In this document: positions 8,374 to 16,789 of the stretch, piece after piece
How the letters are laid out: each line of letters begins with the position of its first letter
Numbering within the stretch: the first letter of the stretch is position 1
Origin: Caulobacterales bacterium
GTDB lineage: Bacteria; Pseudomonadota; Alphaproteobacteria; Caulobacterales; Parvularculaceae
Length of the DNA stretch: 64,000 nucleotides
NCBI GenBank assembly: GCA_020638525.1
Contig: JACKIL010000010.1
Location: 9,912 to 73,911 of the forward strand
Direction: 5' to 3'
Program-made: the position numbers and the translations under genes
Notes under the pieces: generated by a model
Database searches by the model: none
Told to the model about the DNA's origin: nothing
Seen by the model: only the letters and a program-made list of their open reading frames with translations

Positions 8374-9666
8374 ATGCCCCTCTTGCTTGCGGCCATCGCC
8401 GCACTCGCCGTGATCGCCGTCATTGCGCTGGCGGTTGTTCTTTCCCACGCCCAAAGTCAGATGACGGAGCTTCGCGCCGAGCTTGCGCGGCGCAATGCGC
8501 TTGTCGGCGCCGCAGCGCATTTGCTGCGGACAAATCTTCAGAACGTAGTGGGGCTAAGCCGGCTTGCAGCCCGGGGCGATGGGTTCAATCCCGAAGCGAC
8601 ACGCGACAGGCTCGACAAGATCGCCCTTGCGGGAAGCGAAATGGGCGTTGTTCTTGACGATGCGCTCGCCATTTTCGACCTCAACGCCGACAGGTTGCGT
8701 ATCCAGCAGGGCGTATTCAATCTCTTGGATCTGGTTTCCGAGGTTCGCAACGCCTTCGACCATGCGGCGCGCCGCAAGGCGCTCAATCTTACAATGACAG
8801 TCGTGCCTTCGCAGGGCGTTTGGCTTTCGGGCGACGCATCCTGCGTCCAGAAATGCGTCTCGGCGCTGGTCGCCCAGCTTGTCAAACAAACGAACGCCGG
8901 CGAGATCCGAATTGAAGCCTCGATCTCCGAGCCGAAGCCGTCTCGCGACTGCGATGTCACGATCAGCGTTGCAGCGGGCGAGGGCGGGCAGGACCAGTAT
9001 ATGCTGGACGCCTTTTTCAATCCGGCCAAACACCACCTCAATCCGAATGTCGAGCACGATCCCGCGGCGATGTTGTCGCTCGTGCTCGCCAAGAAGCTCG
9101 CACAGCGCATGGGCGGGGATATTACGGTGAAGGGCGCCTATGCGGGCGGCGTGCGTTTCGTGCTGACCATGAAGTCAAGCGTTGCGGCTGCGCCGGCGCC
9201 GCGGCCAGAGGCGGCGAAGCCGAAGGCGAGCGCCGATGCGCGCCCCGGCGAAATGGCGCTCCTCAAAGGGCTACGCGTGCTCGCCGTCGACGATGACGAA
9301 ACGAACCTTATTGTGCTCGCCGGCTATCTGAAGATGTTCGGGGCGCGCGAAGTGCTCTTTGCGACGAACGGCGAAGAAGCGGTGCGCGTCGTTGAGGATG
9401 AGAGCTGCGACCTTGTCTTCATGGATGTCTACATGCCCGTGCTCGACGGTTTGGGCGCGACGGAGCGCATTAGGGCGCTCCCGGGCGATGAGGCGCACGT
9501 TCCGATCATCGCCCTTACGGCGGCGGCGCTCGACGCCGATAGAAAGCGATGCCTCGACGCGGGGATGGATTTCTTCATCGCGAAACCTCTTCGCGAGGAG
9601 GATTTGCGCCTCGCCATCATGCTCGTTTCACGCAAGGGTAGAGATGCCGAGGCCGGGCGCGCGTAG
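8374..9666 (+). CDS. Membrane-anchored kinase-like protein with degenerate ATPase and C-terminal receiver
   Basis: About 430 residues. An N-terminal membrane helix (MPLLLAAIAALAVIAVIALAVVL) is followed by a short coiled region and a HisKA-like helix with the phosphoacceptor-type motif AHLLRTNLQNVVG. The HATPase region that should follow is degraded: the N-box Asn is absent (CVSALVAQLVKQT), the DxGxG box is lost (VAAGEGGQD) and the GxGxG lid is replaced (MLSLVLAKKLAQRMGG). In contrast the C-terminal receiver is intact, with the acidic pair in AVDDDE, phospho-Asp in LVFMDVYMP, Thr in IALTAAA and Lys in IAKPL. It may act as a phosphorylatable scaffold rather than a kinase. The frame extends upstream to a TTG at 8293, but the GTG/ATG at 8371/8374 begins the membrane helix. 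Confidence 0.75.
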   Translation: MPLLLAAIAALAVIAVIALAVVLSHAQSQMTELRAELARRNALVGAAAHLLRTNLQNVVGLSRLAARGDGFNPEATRDRLDKIALAGSEMGVVLDDALAIFDLNADRLRIQQGVFNLLDLVSEVRNAFDHAARRKALNLTMTVVPSQGVWLSGDASCVQKCVSALVAQLVKQTNAGEIRIEASISEPKPSRDCDVTISVAAGEGGQDQYMLDAFFNPAKHHLNPNVEHDPAAMLSLVLAKKLAQRMGGDITVKGAYAGGVRFVLTMKSSVAAAPAPRPEAAKPKASADARPGEMALLKGLRVLAVDDDETNLIVLAGYLKMFGAREVLFATNGEEAVRVVEDESCDLVFMDVYMPVLDGLGATERIRALPGDEAHVPIIALTAAALDADRKRCLDAGMDFFIAKPLREEDLRLAIMLVSRKGRDAEAGRA

Positions 9667-9984
9667 AGTTCCATTGCTACACTCTGCGTCATGTCGCCGA
9701 GATTGATATGCTTTACATCGAAGCTCGATTCGTATCATTCGGCGGCGCATTCGCTTGCAGGGTTCTCCTTCCGGAGAACATATTATTTCAGCTTCAGGAA
9801 CGCTGAAGCTGCGCGGGGCGGGTTTTAGATTAATTGCGATTATCGGCTGTGGCGCGTGGCCCCGCGCGCAGGCATTAACAGATGATGAAAGATAAAATTG
9901 TCGCCACACTTGCCTTCAAATGAGGGTGATGTGCGTACGGATTAAGCATTACCTGTACCCCAATCAATTTTGCGGGGTGAAGTC
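9667..9984. other. Intergenic stretch with two hairpins
   Basis: About 318 bases without a supported gene between two signalling genes. It holds an inverted repeat TTCTCC-TTCC-GGAGAA near 9764-9779 and a stronger hairpin at 9789-9811 (listed separately). The part nearest the next gene is AT-richer, with TTAA elements (near 9933), and is the likely promoter region of the receiver-kinase gene. No CtrA box with the exact TTAA-N7-TTAA spacing was seen here. Confidence 0.5.
9789..9811. terminator. Strong hairpin, possible terminator of the upstream gene
   Basis: Arms CAGCTTCAG and CTGAAGCTG are exact reverse complements around the loop GAACG. A short GGGTTTTAG follows about 10 bases later rather than an immediate T-run. 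It could end transcription of the 8374-9666 gene, or act as a leader structure of the next one. Confidence 0.45.
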
Positions 9985-11208
9985 ATGTCTAATGCAGCGG
10001 CTAAAGTTCTCGTCGTTGATGACCTGGAAGACAATCGAAATGTTCTGAGCAGGCATCTGGCCCGTATGGGCTGCGACGTTTCCATGGCGACCAACGGGCG
10101 CGAGGCGCTCGACGCCATCAAGGACGACGACCATGAGATCGTTCTTCTCGACATCATGATGCCGGAGATGAACGGTTTCGATGTCATTGAGAAAGTCCGG
10201 GCGAACAAGGACGGCAAGCAGCCATCCATCATCGCGATTTCAGCGCGTCACGATACGGATGCGATCACGCGCGCGCTCAATATGGGCGCGAACGACTATG
10301 TTACGAAGCCCTACGATTTCCCGGTCGTCTGGGCGCGCGTTGAGAAGCAGCTCAACCAGGCTCGATCCATGTCGCTCGTGCGCGAGGTGAATACGCGCCT
10401 GATGAAGCGCATTCGAAAACTGCGCGAGAACGAGCATGTCACGCTCGAGGACACTGAAGGCGCTGTCGATGCAATCATCCGGACTGCGCTTCAATCGGTG
10501 CAACGCGGGGATCTGCAGAGCAAGCTCAATCACGAAGTGCGCACCCGTCTTCATCAAATTCTCGGCCTCTCGCAGCAAATGCAAAGCTACGATATCGAAA
10601 AGGCAGGACCCTTCGAGACAGAGCGTCGCTTCCGTCATATCGAAAAGAGCGGTCTCGGGCTTCTCGCGATTTTCGAAGACCTGACGGACTACATGACGCT
10701 TCAGGGCGGCCTTCCAGAGCCGGCCGACATGGATGTCAATTTGCGCTCGGCCGTTCTCCATGAATGGGAAATGCTTGGCGGACGCCAGGATATGTCGGCG
10801 GCCTCAATTGAGATTTTCACGAATGATCCGAAACAGACCGTCAAAGCGAGCCCTTATTATGTACGCAAAGCGATCGCGGCGGTGCTCTCCAACGCTGCGC
10901 GCTTCAATGACAAGCCGGCGCAAGTGAAGGTGCGGCTGTCGCCATTCTCTGAAGAGTTCTACCGCGTCGCGGTGGAAGACAACGGCATCGGCATTCCTGC
11001 AGACCAGCGTGTTGATGTGCTCGCGCCGTTCTATCAGGTCGATAACAGCACGACGCGCAAATATAATGGTCTCGGCCTGGGCCTCGCCATCGCGAACAGC
11101 GTCATGACGCTTCACAATGGTAAGATTGAGCTGAAAGAAGCGCCTTCCGGCAAGGGCGCGGTCGCCGAACTGTACTTCCCCTACACCCAGCCCCAACCCA
11201 CGGCGTAA
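9985..11208 (+). CDS. Receiver-histidine kinase hybrid, cytoplasmic
   Basis: About 407 residues with reversed order: an N-terminal receiver, then a coiled linker, then a kinase core. The receiver has LVVDDLED, phospho-Asp in VLLDIMMPEMNG, Ser in AISARHD and Lys in VTKPYDF. The HisKA helix carries LNHEVRTRLHQILG. The ATPase is complete: LSNAARFN (N-box), EDNGIGIPA (G1), GLGLGLAIANS (G2). There is no membrane segment, so the input is probably phosphorylation of the receiver by a partner kinase, for example the membrane sensor encoded at 11669-13864. The start at ATG 9985 has GGGGTGA 5 bases ahead and is preferred over the upstream in-frame codon at 9970. Confidence 0.9.
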   Translation: MSNAAAKVLVVDDLEDNRNVLSRHLARMGCDVSMATNGREALDAIKDDDHEIVLLDIMMPEMNGFDVIEKVRANKDGKQPSIIAISARHDTDAITRALNMGANDYVTKPYDFPVVWARVEKQLNQARSMSLVREVNTRLMKRIRKLRENEHVTLEDTEGAVDAIIRTALQSVQRGDLQSKLNHEVRTRLHQILGLSQQMQSYDIEKAGPFETERRFRHIEKSGLGLLAIFEDLTDYMTLQGGLPEPADMDVNLRSAVLHEWEMLGGRQDMSAASIEIFTNDPKQTVKASPYYVRKAIAAVLSNAARFNDKPAQVKVRLSPFSEEFYRVAVEDNGIGIPADQRVDVLAPFYQVDNSTTRKYNGLGLGLAIANSVMTLHNGKIELKEAPSGKGAVAELYFPYTQPQPTA

Positions 11209-11238
11209 TCCCCCCGAACGCCATTAAGGTAGGGCCCC

Positions 11239-11271
11239 AGCGCGGCGAGCTTACGCTCGCAGCGCTTTTTT
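11239..11271 (+). terminator. Rho-independent terminator
   Basis: A 12-bp stem (AGCGCGGCGAGC against GCTCGCAGCGCT, one G-A mismatch) with loop TTAC at 11251-11254 is followed by six T at 11266-11271. This is a canonical terminator for the plus-strand receiver-kinase gene. The T-run reaches the stop codon of the convergent receiver gene. Confidence 0.85.
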
Positions 11272-11656
11272 ATCGGTCGCTATACTTCGCGAGGAGAGCG
11301 CTTAGTTCAGCGAAGTTGATCGGCTTTGAAAGATAGTCGGAACACCCGGCGTCGAGGCATTTCTCGCGGTCGCCCTGCATGGCGTAAGCGGTGAAGGCGA
11401 TGATCGGGAGCTCGCTATAGGTCTTGCGCACGCGAATTTGCTGGGCGGCGTCCCAGCCAGTAAGAACTGGCATGTTCATGTCGAGGAGCAGGACATCAAA
11501 GTCGCCGGCAAGAGCTTTTTCGACGCAGGCCTTACCATCCGAGACGAATGTGGGCGCATGCCCCGCGCGCTTGAGGAAGCGTTCGAGGATTATCTTTCCG
11601 TCGTCGTTGTCGTCCGCAACGAGAATGTTCAGAGATCGCATCTTCGCGTGTCCCAT
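11270..11656 (-). CDS. Single-domain response regulator
   Basis: A 128-residue stand-alone receiver. Key residues are all present: ADDNDD near the N-terminus, phospho-Asp in VLLLDMNMPV, Thr in IIAFTAYAM and Lys in YLSKPINF. It has no output domain, so it works as a phosphate shuttle or allosteric partner, as DivK/CheY-type proteins do. It lies 12 bases downstream of the sensor kinase gene on the same strand and is probably phosphorylated by it. An internal ATG at 11639-11641 would drop five residues and is an alternative start. Confidence 0.9.
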   Translation of the reverse strand: MGHAKMRSLNILVADDNDDGKIILERFLKRAGHAPTFVSDGKACVEKALAGDFDVLLLDMNMPVLTGWDAAQQIRVRKTYSELPIIAFTAYAMQGDREKCLDAGCSDYLSKPINFAELSALLAKYSDR

Positions 11657-11668
11657 CGTCTCGAAAAA

Positions 11669-13864
11669 CTAAGCGGCGGCTTCCTTGGCGCCGCCGCCAT
11701 CTCGCACCGTCAGCGTAAAGACAGAGCCTTCGCCCGGCTTGCTGCGTGCGGTGATGTCGCCGCCCATGAGCTGAGCAAAGCGACGGGCGATGGGAAGGCC
11801 AAGACCCGTTCCGCCCGCGCTTGCCTGGTGTTCATTTTCGACCTGAGCGAACTCTTCAAAGATGGAGAGGCATTGATCTTCGCTCATGCCGAGGCCGGTG
11901 TCCTTCACTTCGAAGGCGATTATCCGGCTAGCGCCTTCTCCTTGGGCGGTGATCGTCAACGTTATTTCGCCAGCCTCAGTGAATTTCGCTGCATTGCTGA
12001 GGAGATTGAGAAGGCATTGCGTGACCTTCTTGCGGTCGATCAAAATCGTGTCGAGATTTCGCTGGCAACGCACGACCAGTCGGTTGGCGCGTTTGGCGAC
12101 AAGCGGATCGACGCTGGCGCGTATTTCAGTCAGGAGGTCGCGGATGGAGATAGAAGAATAGGAAAGCTCCATCTTGTTCGCTTCGACCTTTGCAAGGTCA
12201 AGAACGTCATTGATCAGCGTGAGCAGATGCGCGGCGTTGACTTTGACGCGCTCGAGATCAGTGAAAGTTTGGGAGTCAGTTGTTCCCTCGTCCTGCTGAT
12301 CCTGCATCATGAGATCAGTATAGCCGAGAATGGCGTTGAGCGGCGTGCGCAGCTCATGACTCATATTTGCAAGGAAGCGACTCTTTGAAAGGCTAGCTTG
12401 ATCTGCTGTCTTTTTGGCTGCGGAAAGTTCGGCCGTCCGTTCGTTGATCGTCTGTTCGAGGCGGGCCTGCGCCTCCTGGAATGAGATCCGCATCCGCGTT
12501 ACATCCGTGACGTCGCGCCCTGATATGAACAGTTGAACGGATTCTCCAGTGCGTCCCAGTCGCGCGACACGAAGGCGAAACAGGCGGTCTTGTTCAGCGC
12601 CGCGGAATGCTGCTTCGGACGCAGCCGCGCCGTCGACAACAGCCGAGTTGATGAGGTCCATCCAGGCGTTCTGGCCGCCGCCTTCCTTGAGAGCGAAGAC
12701 ATTCCAGACATAGTCGCCGACGCATTCATTCCTGGATTTCTTGACGAAGCTGAGCGCTGGCCGGTTGATTTCCGACACGACGCCGCGCTCGGAAACGAAG
12801 ATGCAGATGTCTTCGTTCTCGTCAAAAGAAACGCGAATACGCGATTGCAGTTCCTCTTTTACTCTGCAAAGGGCCACCTCGCGGTCTGCGAGCTCGATGA
12901 ATGCAAGGCGCTGGGTCATTCCATTGAGCGTTCCGAACTCGGCCGCGTACATTCTGGCGTAGCGCTTGACGCCCGCGCGATCAATGAACGCCATGATGGG
13001 CTGGTCAGTGTTCGCCATAACGCTCACATCCGCCGGAACGAAGGCGACGAAGGGCGCTTTACCGCCATCGATCTCTCGTGCTGGGAACATTTCCCGAGCC
13101 GCCGGGGTTGCATCGAGAACCCTGTTCTCAGAGTCGAGAATGATGGCGATCACGTCTCCGGGAAATTGCGAGAGGGGCGGAGAAGCGCCTTCATTCGGCG
13201 TATTGAGCTCAGCCCGTTTCGCGCGCGCCACATGGAAGACGCCAAGCACAAGCAAAATGGCCGCGCCGATCCAAAACGCATCATGAATTAATGCACTGCG
13301 TGCAGGCGTATCTAAGGCGCCGATTTCCGCAAACGCCGCGCCGGTCAGAACCAGGGCGCCGAAAAGCGCGCCTGCCGTGACCGGCATTACAACTGATTGC
13401 TGTTTGCCGTCGCCAATGCCTGCAATGCTCAAGAGGACGCCCAAGGGTGCAGCGGCCATAACGACAGCTGGCATGGCGCCAGTCCATGCAGCGCCATAGC
13501 CGGCCGCTGCGGCGATCAGACCATATCCTGCAGTCAGGAAGAATGCGCCTGCCAGTCCGATGACGATTGCAGCGATGGCGGAGGCGCGATAGCGCGACTG
13601 CATGTATGGGGCGAGAAGACCGCCTGAGAATAACAGCGTTACACCTAACGCATGCAGAAGCAGAGCGCCGGAAGTCTCGCCGTTGGGATTGGCGCCGACT
13701 ACCAGTTCGATCGTGCAAAGCGGTGCGAATGAAAAGGCGACAGCGCCGAGTGCGAAAGGCGCGCGTGCATTGTCGTCACCGCTCTGCGCAAGGGCGAATG
13801 CCCGACGGGCCGCCACCAGCAACGCCGCGCAAATCAAGGGGGATGCAATCTGCCCGTAGGTCAA
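11669..13864 (-). CDS. Multi-pass membrane sensor histidine kinase with PAS domains
   Basis: A 731-residue kinase. About seven hydrophobic segments fill the first 220 residues. Two PAS-like regions follow (around 240-330 and 345-460; the second contains DENEDICIFVSERGVVSEIN and a FISGRDVTDVTRMR end). A coiled linker leads into HisKA with MSHELRTPLNAILGYTDLM. The ATPase boxes are complete: LLNLLSNAAKFTEAG, VKDTGLGM, GGTGLGLPIARRF. It has no receiver of its own; the adjacent single receiver (11270-11656) is the natural partner. The signal sensed by the unusual membrane part is unknown. Confidence 0.9.
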   Translation of the reverse strand: MTYGQIASPLICAALLVAARRAFALAQSGDDNARAPFALGAVAFSFAPLCTIELVVGANPNGETSGALLLHALGVTLLFSGGLLAPYMQSRYRASAIAAIVIGLAGAFFLTAGYGLIAAAAGYGAAWTGAMPAVVMAAAPLGVLLSIAGIGDGKQQSVVMPVTAGALFGALVLTGAAFAEIGALDTPARSALIHDAFWIGAAILLVLGVFHVARAKRAELNTPNEGASPPLSQFPGDVIAIILDSENRVLDATPAAREMFPAREIDGGKAPFVAFVPADVSVMANTDQPIMAFIDRAGVKRYARMYAAEFGTLNGMTQRLAFIELADREVALCRVKEELQSRIRVSFDENEDICIFVSERGVVSEINRPALSFVKKSRNECVGDYVWNVFALKEGGGQNAWMDLINSAVVDGAAASEAAFRGAEQDRLFRLRVARLGRTGESVQLFISGRDVTDVTRMRISFQEAQARLEQTINERTAELSAAKKTADQASLSKSRFLANMSHELRTPLNAILGYTDLMMQDQQDEGTTDSQTFTDLERVKVNAAHLLTLINDVLDLAKVEANKMELSYSSISIRDLLTEIRASVDPLVAKRANRLVVRCQRNLDTILIDRKKVTQCLLNLLSNAAKFTEAGEITLTITAQGEGASRIIAFEVKDTGLGMSEDQCLSIFEEFAQVENEHQASAGGTGLGLPIARRFAQLMGGDITARSKPGEGSVFTLTVRDGGGAKEAAA

Positions 13865-14080
13865 TGAAGCCGGGTTCCCTGACTGTGGTGAGGCACGTTA
13901 ATAAGAGCCGCCGGAAACGTCATCTTGCTTGTAGTTCAACAATATTAAGTTTTCCTTCACCTAGTTGCGCGGTTACCGGGCGATTAACGCTTCGGCTAAA
14001 AATGCGGCGCACGTCACCCTTAGGCGAGGGCGCCCGGATTTGCATAAAAGGCTGAATATCCTCCAAGGCTGAATGTCCGC

Positions 14081-16789
14081 ATGGCTGAAGGCGGACTTTC
14101 ACCCGGCTTACGAAGCGGGGTTGAGGATATGAGGCAGGCAGACGATCTACTCGGCGGAGCATCGGACGCGATTGCGCCGGATGCCGTGGCAGATGCGAGC
14201 GCGCTCGATCTGGGCGTTGCGCCTCGGCTCAAGGCGGAAGAGTTTCGCGCCGAGGACCTGGACGGCATCCTTGATGGCGTCTCCAGCACCGGCAATCTCA
14301 ACTTCGCCGTATTGCACGCCGGCGTCGCAGATGCGCTAGGGCCGGTCCTTGTTGAAGGCGACGGCGTCCTGAACGGCGTTACGGTAGGCGTTTCCGATGC
14401 TGTAGGGATAGGCGGGCAAGCGCTATATGGACTTGATCAGGGCGACTTTTCAGTTTCCTTCGACGGATTTGACGGCGCGTTTTCAGGCAGCGAGGACGGC
14501 GGGTTCTTTGTAGAGGAGTCGAGCGGTCCGAAAACGCTTGATCATCTCACCTCTATCGGTGGATCAAATTCATTTACGGCGCAATTTTCGGCGTTGCCGA
14601 TTGGCGCCGCTGCGAATGAGAGCACAGCGTCGACGACGCCTCCAGTCACCAGCGGCAACGATCCTGTTGGTCCCTCTGACGGGCTGGATAGCGTTGATCT
14701 TCCTTCCGTGGACATTCCGACGGTCGTTCAGCCGCCCGTGTCTACAGGCGGCGGCGACACTGGCGGAACCACGCCGGACGGAACCGACCCCGGCGCAGGC
14801 GGCGAAGGGGATGGCTCGAGCGGAATAGGCGATGCGGTCGATACAATTATCGATGACGTCGCCGATCTTCTTGATACGTTGACAGTCGCAGTCGGCGACA
14901 CTGTCGTTCCGGTCGTAAACCAGGTAATCGACATCGTAGGCGACATCATCGCGCCGGTCGTTGATCTCGTTGATCCGGTCGTCGACGTTGTGACGGACGT
15001 CATCGACGTAGCGGTGGAAGAAGTTATCGATCTCGCTGGCGACGTCGTCGGGAGCGTAACGGACACAATCAACACTGGACTCGACATCATTGAAACAGTC
15101 GCGTCCCCGGTTCTCGATGCGGCGAATGATCTCCTTGGCGCAATCTCTTCCGGCGCCGGGGATGTCGCGGGCGAGCTTCTCGGCGAAGCTGGCGGAGCGA
15201 TCTCAGATGTCGTTTCCGGTGCGGCGGATGCGCTCCTTACGCCTGTTGCAGAAATTGGCGAAAACCTCGCTAGCGCGGGCGCCGAGTTGGTCACCGATGT
15301 CGTTACGGTCGTGCTCGATGGCGCAGCCGGTGAGATTTTGTCGCCCGTCACCGACCTTCTGGGCGGGGCGGCCGATAATCTCGGCGACGCTTCCAGTGGA
15401 GCGCTGTCGAATGTTACGGATATAGCCGGCAGCGTCCTCAATCCCGTGGAGGATTGGGCGGAAAGCGTCGTGGATTCAGTCGCTGATGCAGCAGGCGGTG
15501 TCATCGACAACATCATTGATCAGGTAAGCGACCCGCTTGCTGATGCGGCTGATCCGGTTATCGACATTGTTGATGAAGTTGCAGACAGCCTCGCAGGCGC
15601 GCTTGACGGCGGCGCGGAGAATATCAGTGACGTCGTGGGTGACGTCACTGCTCCGGTCGAAGATGTCGTCGATCAGGTCAGCGACGTTCTCACAGATGTG
15701 GCTGATCCGGTTGTCGATATTGTCGATGAAGTCGCGGACAGTCTCGCAGGCGCGCTCGACGGCGGTGCGGAGAATATCAGTGACGTCGTGGATGACGTCA
15801 CAGCTCCGGTCGAAGATGTCGTTGAGCAGGTAAGCGATGGCCTTGCCGATGCGGTTGATCCGGTTGTCGATATTGTCGATGAAGTCGCGGACAGTCTTGC
15901 AGGCGCGCTCGACGGCGGCGCGGAGAATATCAGTGACGTCGTGGATGACGTCACAGCTCCGGTCGAAGATGTCGTTGATCAGGTCAGCGACGGTCTTGCC
16001 GATGCGGCTGATCCGGTCGTCGATATTGTCGATGAAGTCGCAGACAGTCTCGCGGGCAGCGCAGACGGCGCCATACAAGATATTGCGGATGGCGCGGGTG
16101 ACGTGACAGATGGAGTCAATGATGCAATCGCCGACGTGACTGATCAAGTCACCGGCGGCGCATCAGATCTTGGCGATTCGCTTCTCGATAGTCTCCTGCC
16201 GGATTCCGGAAGCGGCGATAATCCGCTGGTCGAAGTCGATCTCGCATTGTCGACTGGCGACAGCGCCGCCGGCGATACGAGCGCTGATGGCGAAGGCGCG
16301 CTACTCGACATCAACGGCGCGACGCCGCTTTCTTCAGATGATGTCGGCGGAGGCGGATATATCGATGAACTTCTTTCCGGCTCTGATGCAGAAGTGTCGG
16401 TCGGCGGCGGCGAAACGATAGATGTCGTTGAAGTGGTTGACGAGAGCGGTCTTACCGAAGTCGTTCCCGATACTGGACTTGTCGATGAAGGTGCGCTCGA
16501 CGTCGATGGCGTTCTTGATCCGATTAGCGATGCAGTGAGCGATGCTACGGATCTTCTCGACGGCCTTGGCGGCGACGCAGATCTTTCGATCGATATATCG
16601 GACACTGGCGATGTGAACGGCGATCTCATCAGTGATTTAACGCTCGACTCCGGCCTCGATGACGCCGCCGGAGACATTCTTGGCGGTTCTGACCTGCCCG
16701 AGCCAGACGTGAATCTCACGGAAGGCCTGCCTCTTGTCGACGATAGTCTCGGCTCTCTGGGTCATCTTGGCGGCGGGCTCTTTGGATGA
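14081..16789 (+). CDS. 902-residue acidic tandem-repeat protein, proposed type I secretion substrate
   Basis: I recognise no named family. The protein is dominated by Asp, Val, Ala, Ile, Gly and Ser in patterns such as VVDIVDEVADSL. After Lys151 no Lys or Arg occurs to the end (751 residues), and no Cys occurs at all, so the protein must be extremely acidic. Residues 1-200 are more varied; a Gly/Pro/Thr-rich linker (about 205-265) leads into the Val/Asp region. Three 51-residue tandem repeats and a partial fourth cover residues 484 to about 659. The C-terminus is Gly/Leu-rich (LGSLGHLGGGLFG). There is no Sec signal and no RTX nonapeptide. The stop overlaps the start of an ABC exporter gene (ATGA), and the next genes complete a type I exporter, so export of this protein is the natural inference. 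A matrix, adhesin or surface-layer role is possible but unproven. Confidence 0.75.
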   Translation: MAEGGLSPGLRSGVEDMRQADDLLGGASDAIAPDAVADASALDLGVAPRLKAEEFRAEDLDGILDGVSSTGNLNFAVLHAGVADALGPVLVEGDGVLNGVTVGVSDAVGIGGQALYGLDQGDFSVSFDGFDGAFSGSEDGGFFVEESSGPKTLDHLTSIGGSNSFTAQFSALPIGAAANESTASTTPPVTSGNDPVGPSDGLDSVDLPSVDIPTVVQPPVSTGGGDTGGTTPDGTDPGAGGEGDGSSGIGDAVDTIIDDVADLLDTLTVAVGDTVVPVVNQVIDIVGDIIAPVVDLVDPVVDVVTDVIDVAVEEVIDLAGDVVGSVTDTINTGLDIIETVASPVLDAANDLLGAISSGAGDVAGELLGEAGGAISDVVSGAADALLTPVAEIGENLASAGAELVTDVVTVVLDGAAGEILSPVTDLLGGAADNLGDASSGALSNVTDIAGSVLNPVEDWAESVVDSVADAAGGVIDNIIDQVSDPLADAADPVIDIVDEVADSLAGALDGGAENISDVVGDVTAPVEDVVDQVSDVLTDVADPVVDIVDEVADSLAGALDGGAENISDVVDDVTAPVEDVVEQVSDGLADAVDPVVDIVDEVADSLAGALDGGAENISDVVDDVTAPVEDVVDQVSDGLADAADPVVDIVDEVADSLAGSADGAIQDIADGAGDVTDGVNDAIADVTDQVTGGASDLGDSLLDSLLPDSGSGDNPLVEVDLALSTGDSAAGDTSADGEGALLDINGATPLSSDDVGGGGYIDELLSGSDAEVSVGGGETIDVVEVVDESGLTEVVPDTGLVDEGALDVDGVLDPISDAVSDATDLLDGLGGDADLSIDISDTGDVNGDLISDLTLDSGLDDAAGDILGGSDLPEPDVNLTEGLPLVDDSLGSLGHLGGGLFG
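15530..16057 (+). repeat. 153-bp tandem repeats (three full, one partial)
   Basis: Units begin at 15530, 15683, 15836 and 15989. Each full unit encodes 51 residues with the core DPVVDIVDEVADSLAGALDG, then GAENISDVVDDVTAPVEDVV. The fourth copy matches for about 23 residues and then diverges. Copies differ by scattered, often silent changes, so the array is not a recent perfect duplication but is still similar enough to recombine. It lies inside the 902-residue protein gene and keeps the frame. Confidence 0.9.

Noticed and set aside
15530..16057. CRISPR-like array
   Set aside because: The units are long (153 bp), directly adjacent and coding; there are no spacers and no cas genes.
15476..16147. 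Long open frame on the minus strand across the tandem repeats
   Set aside because: It mirrors the Val/Asp codon pattern of the repeat protein; it has no ribosome site, and the plus-strand gene is coupled to the exporter genes.
14081..16789. RTX toxin or adhesin
   Set aside because: No GGxGxDxUx nonapeptides are present; Gly-Asp stretches near residues 225-250 are only a linker.
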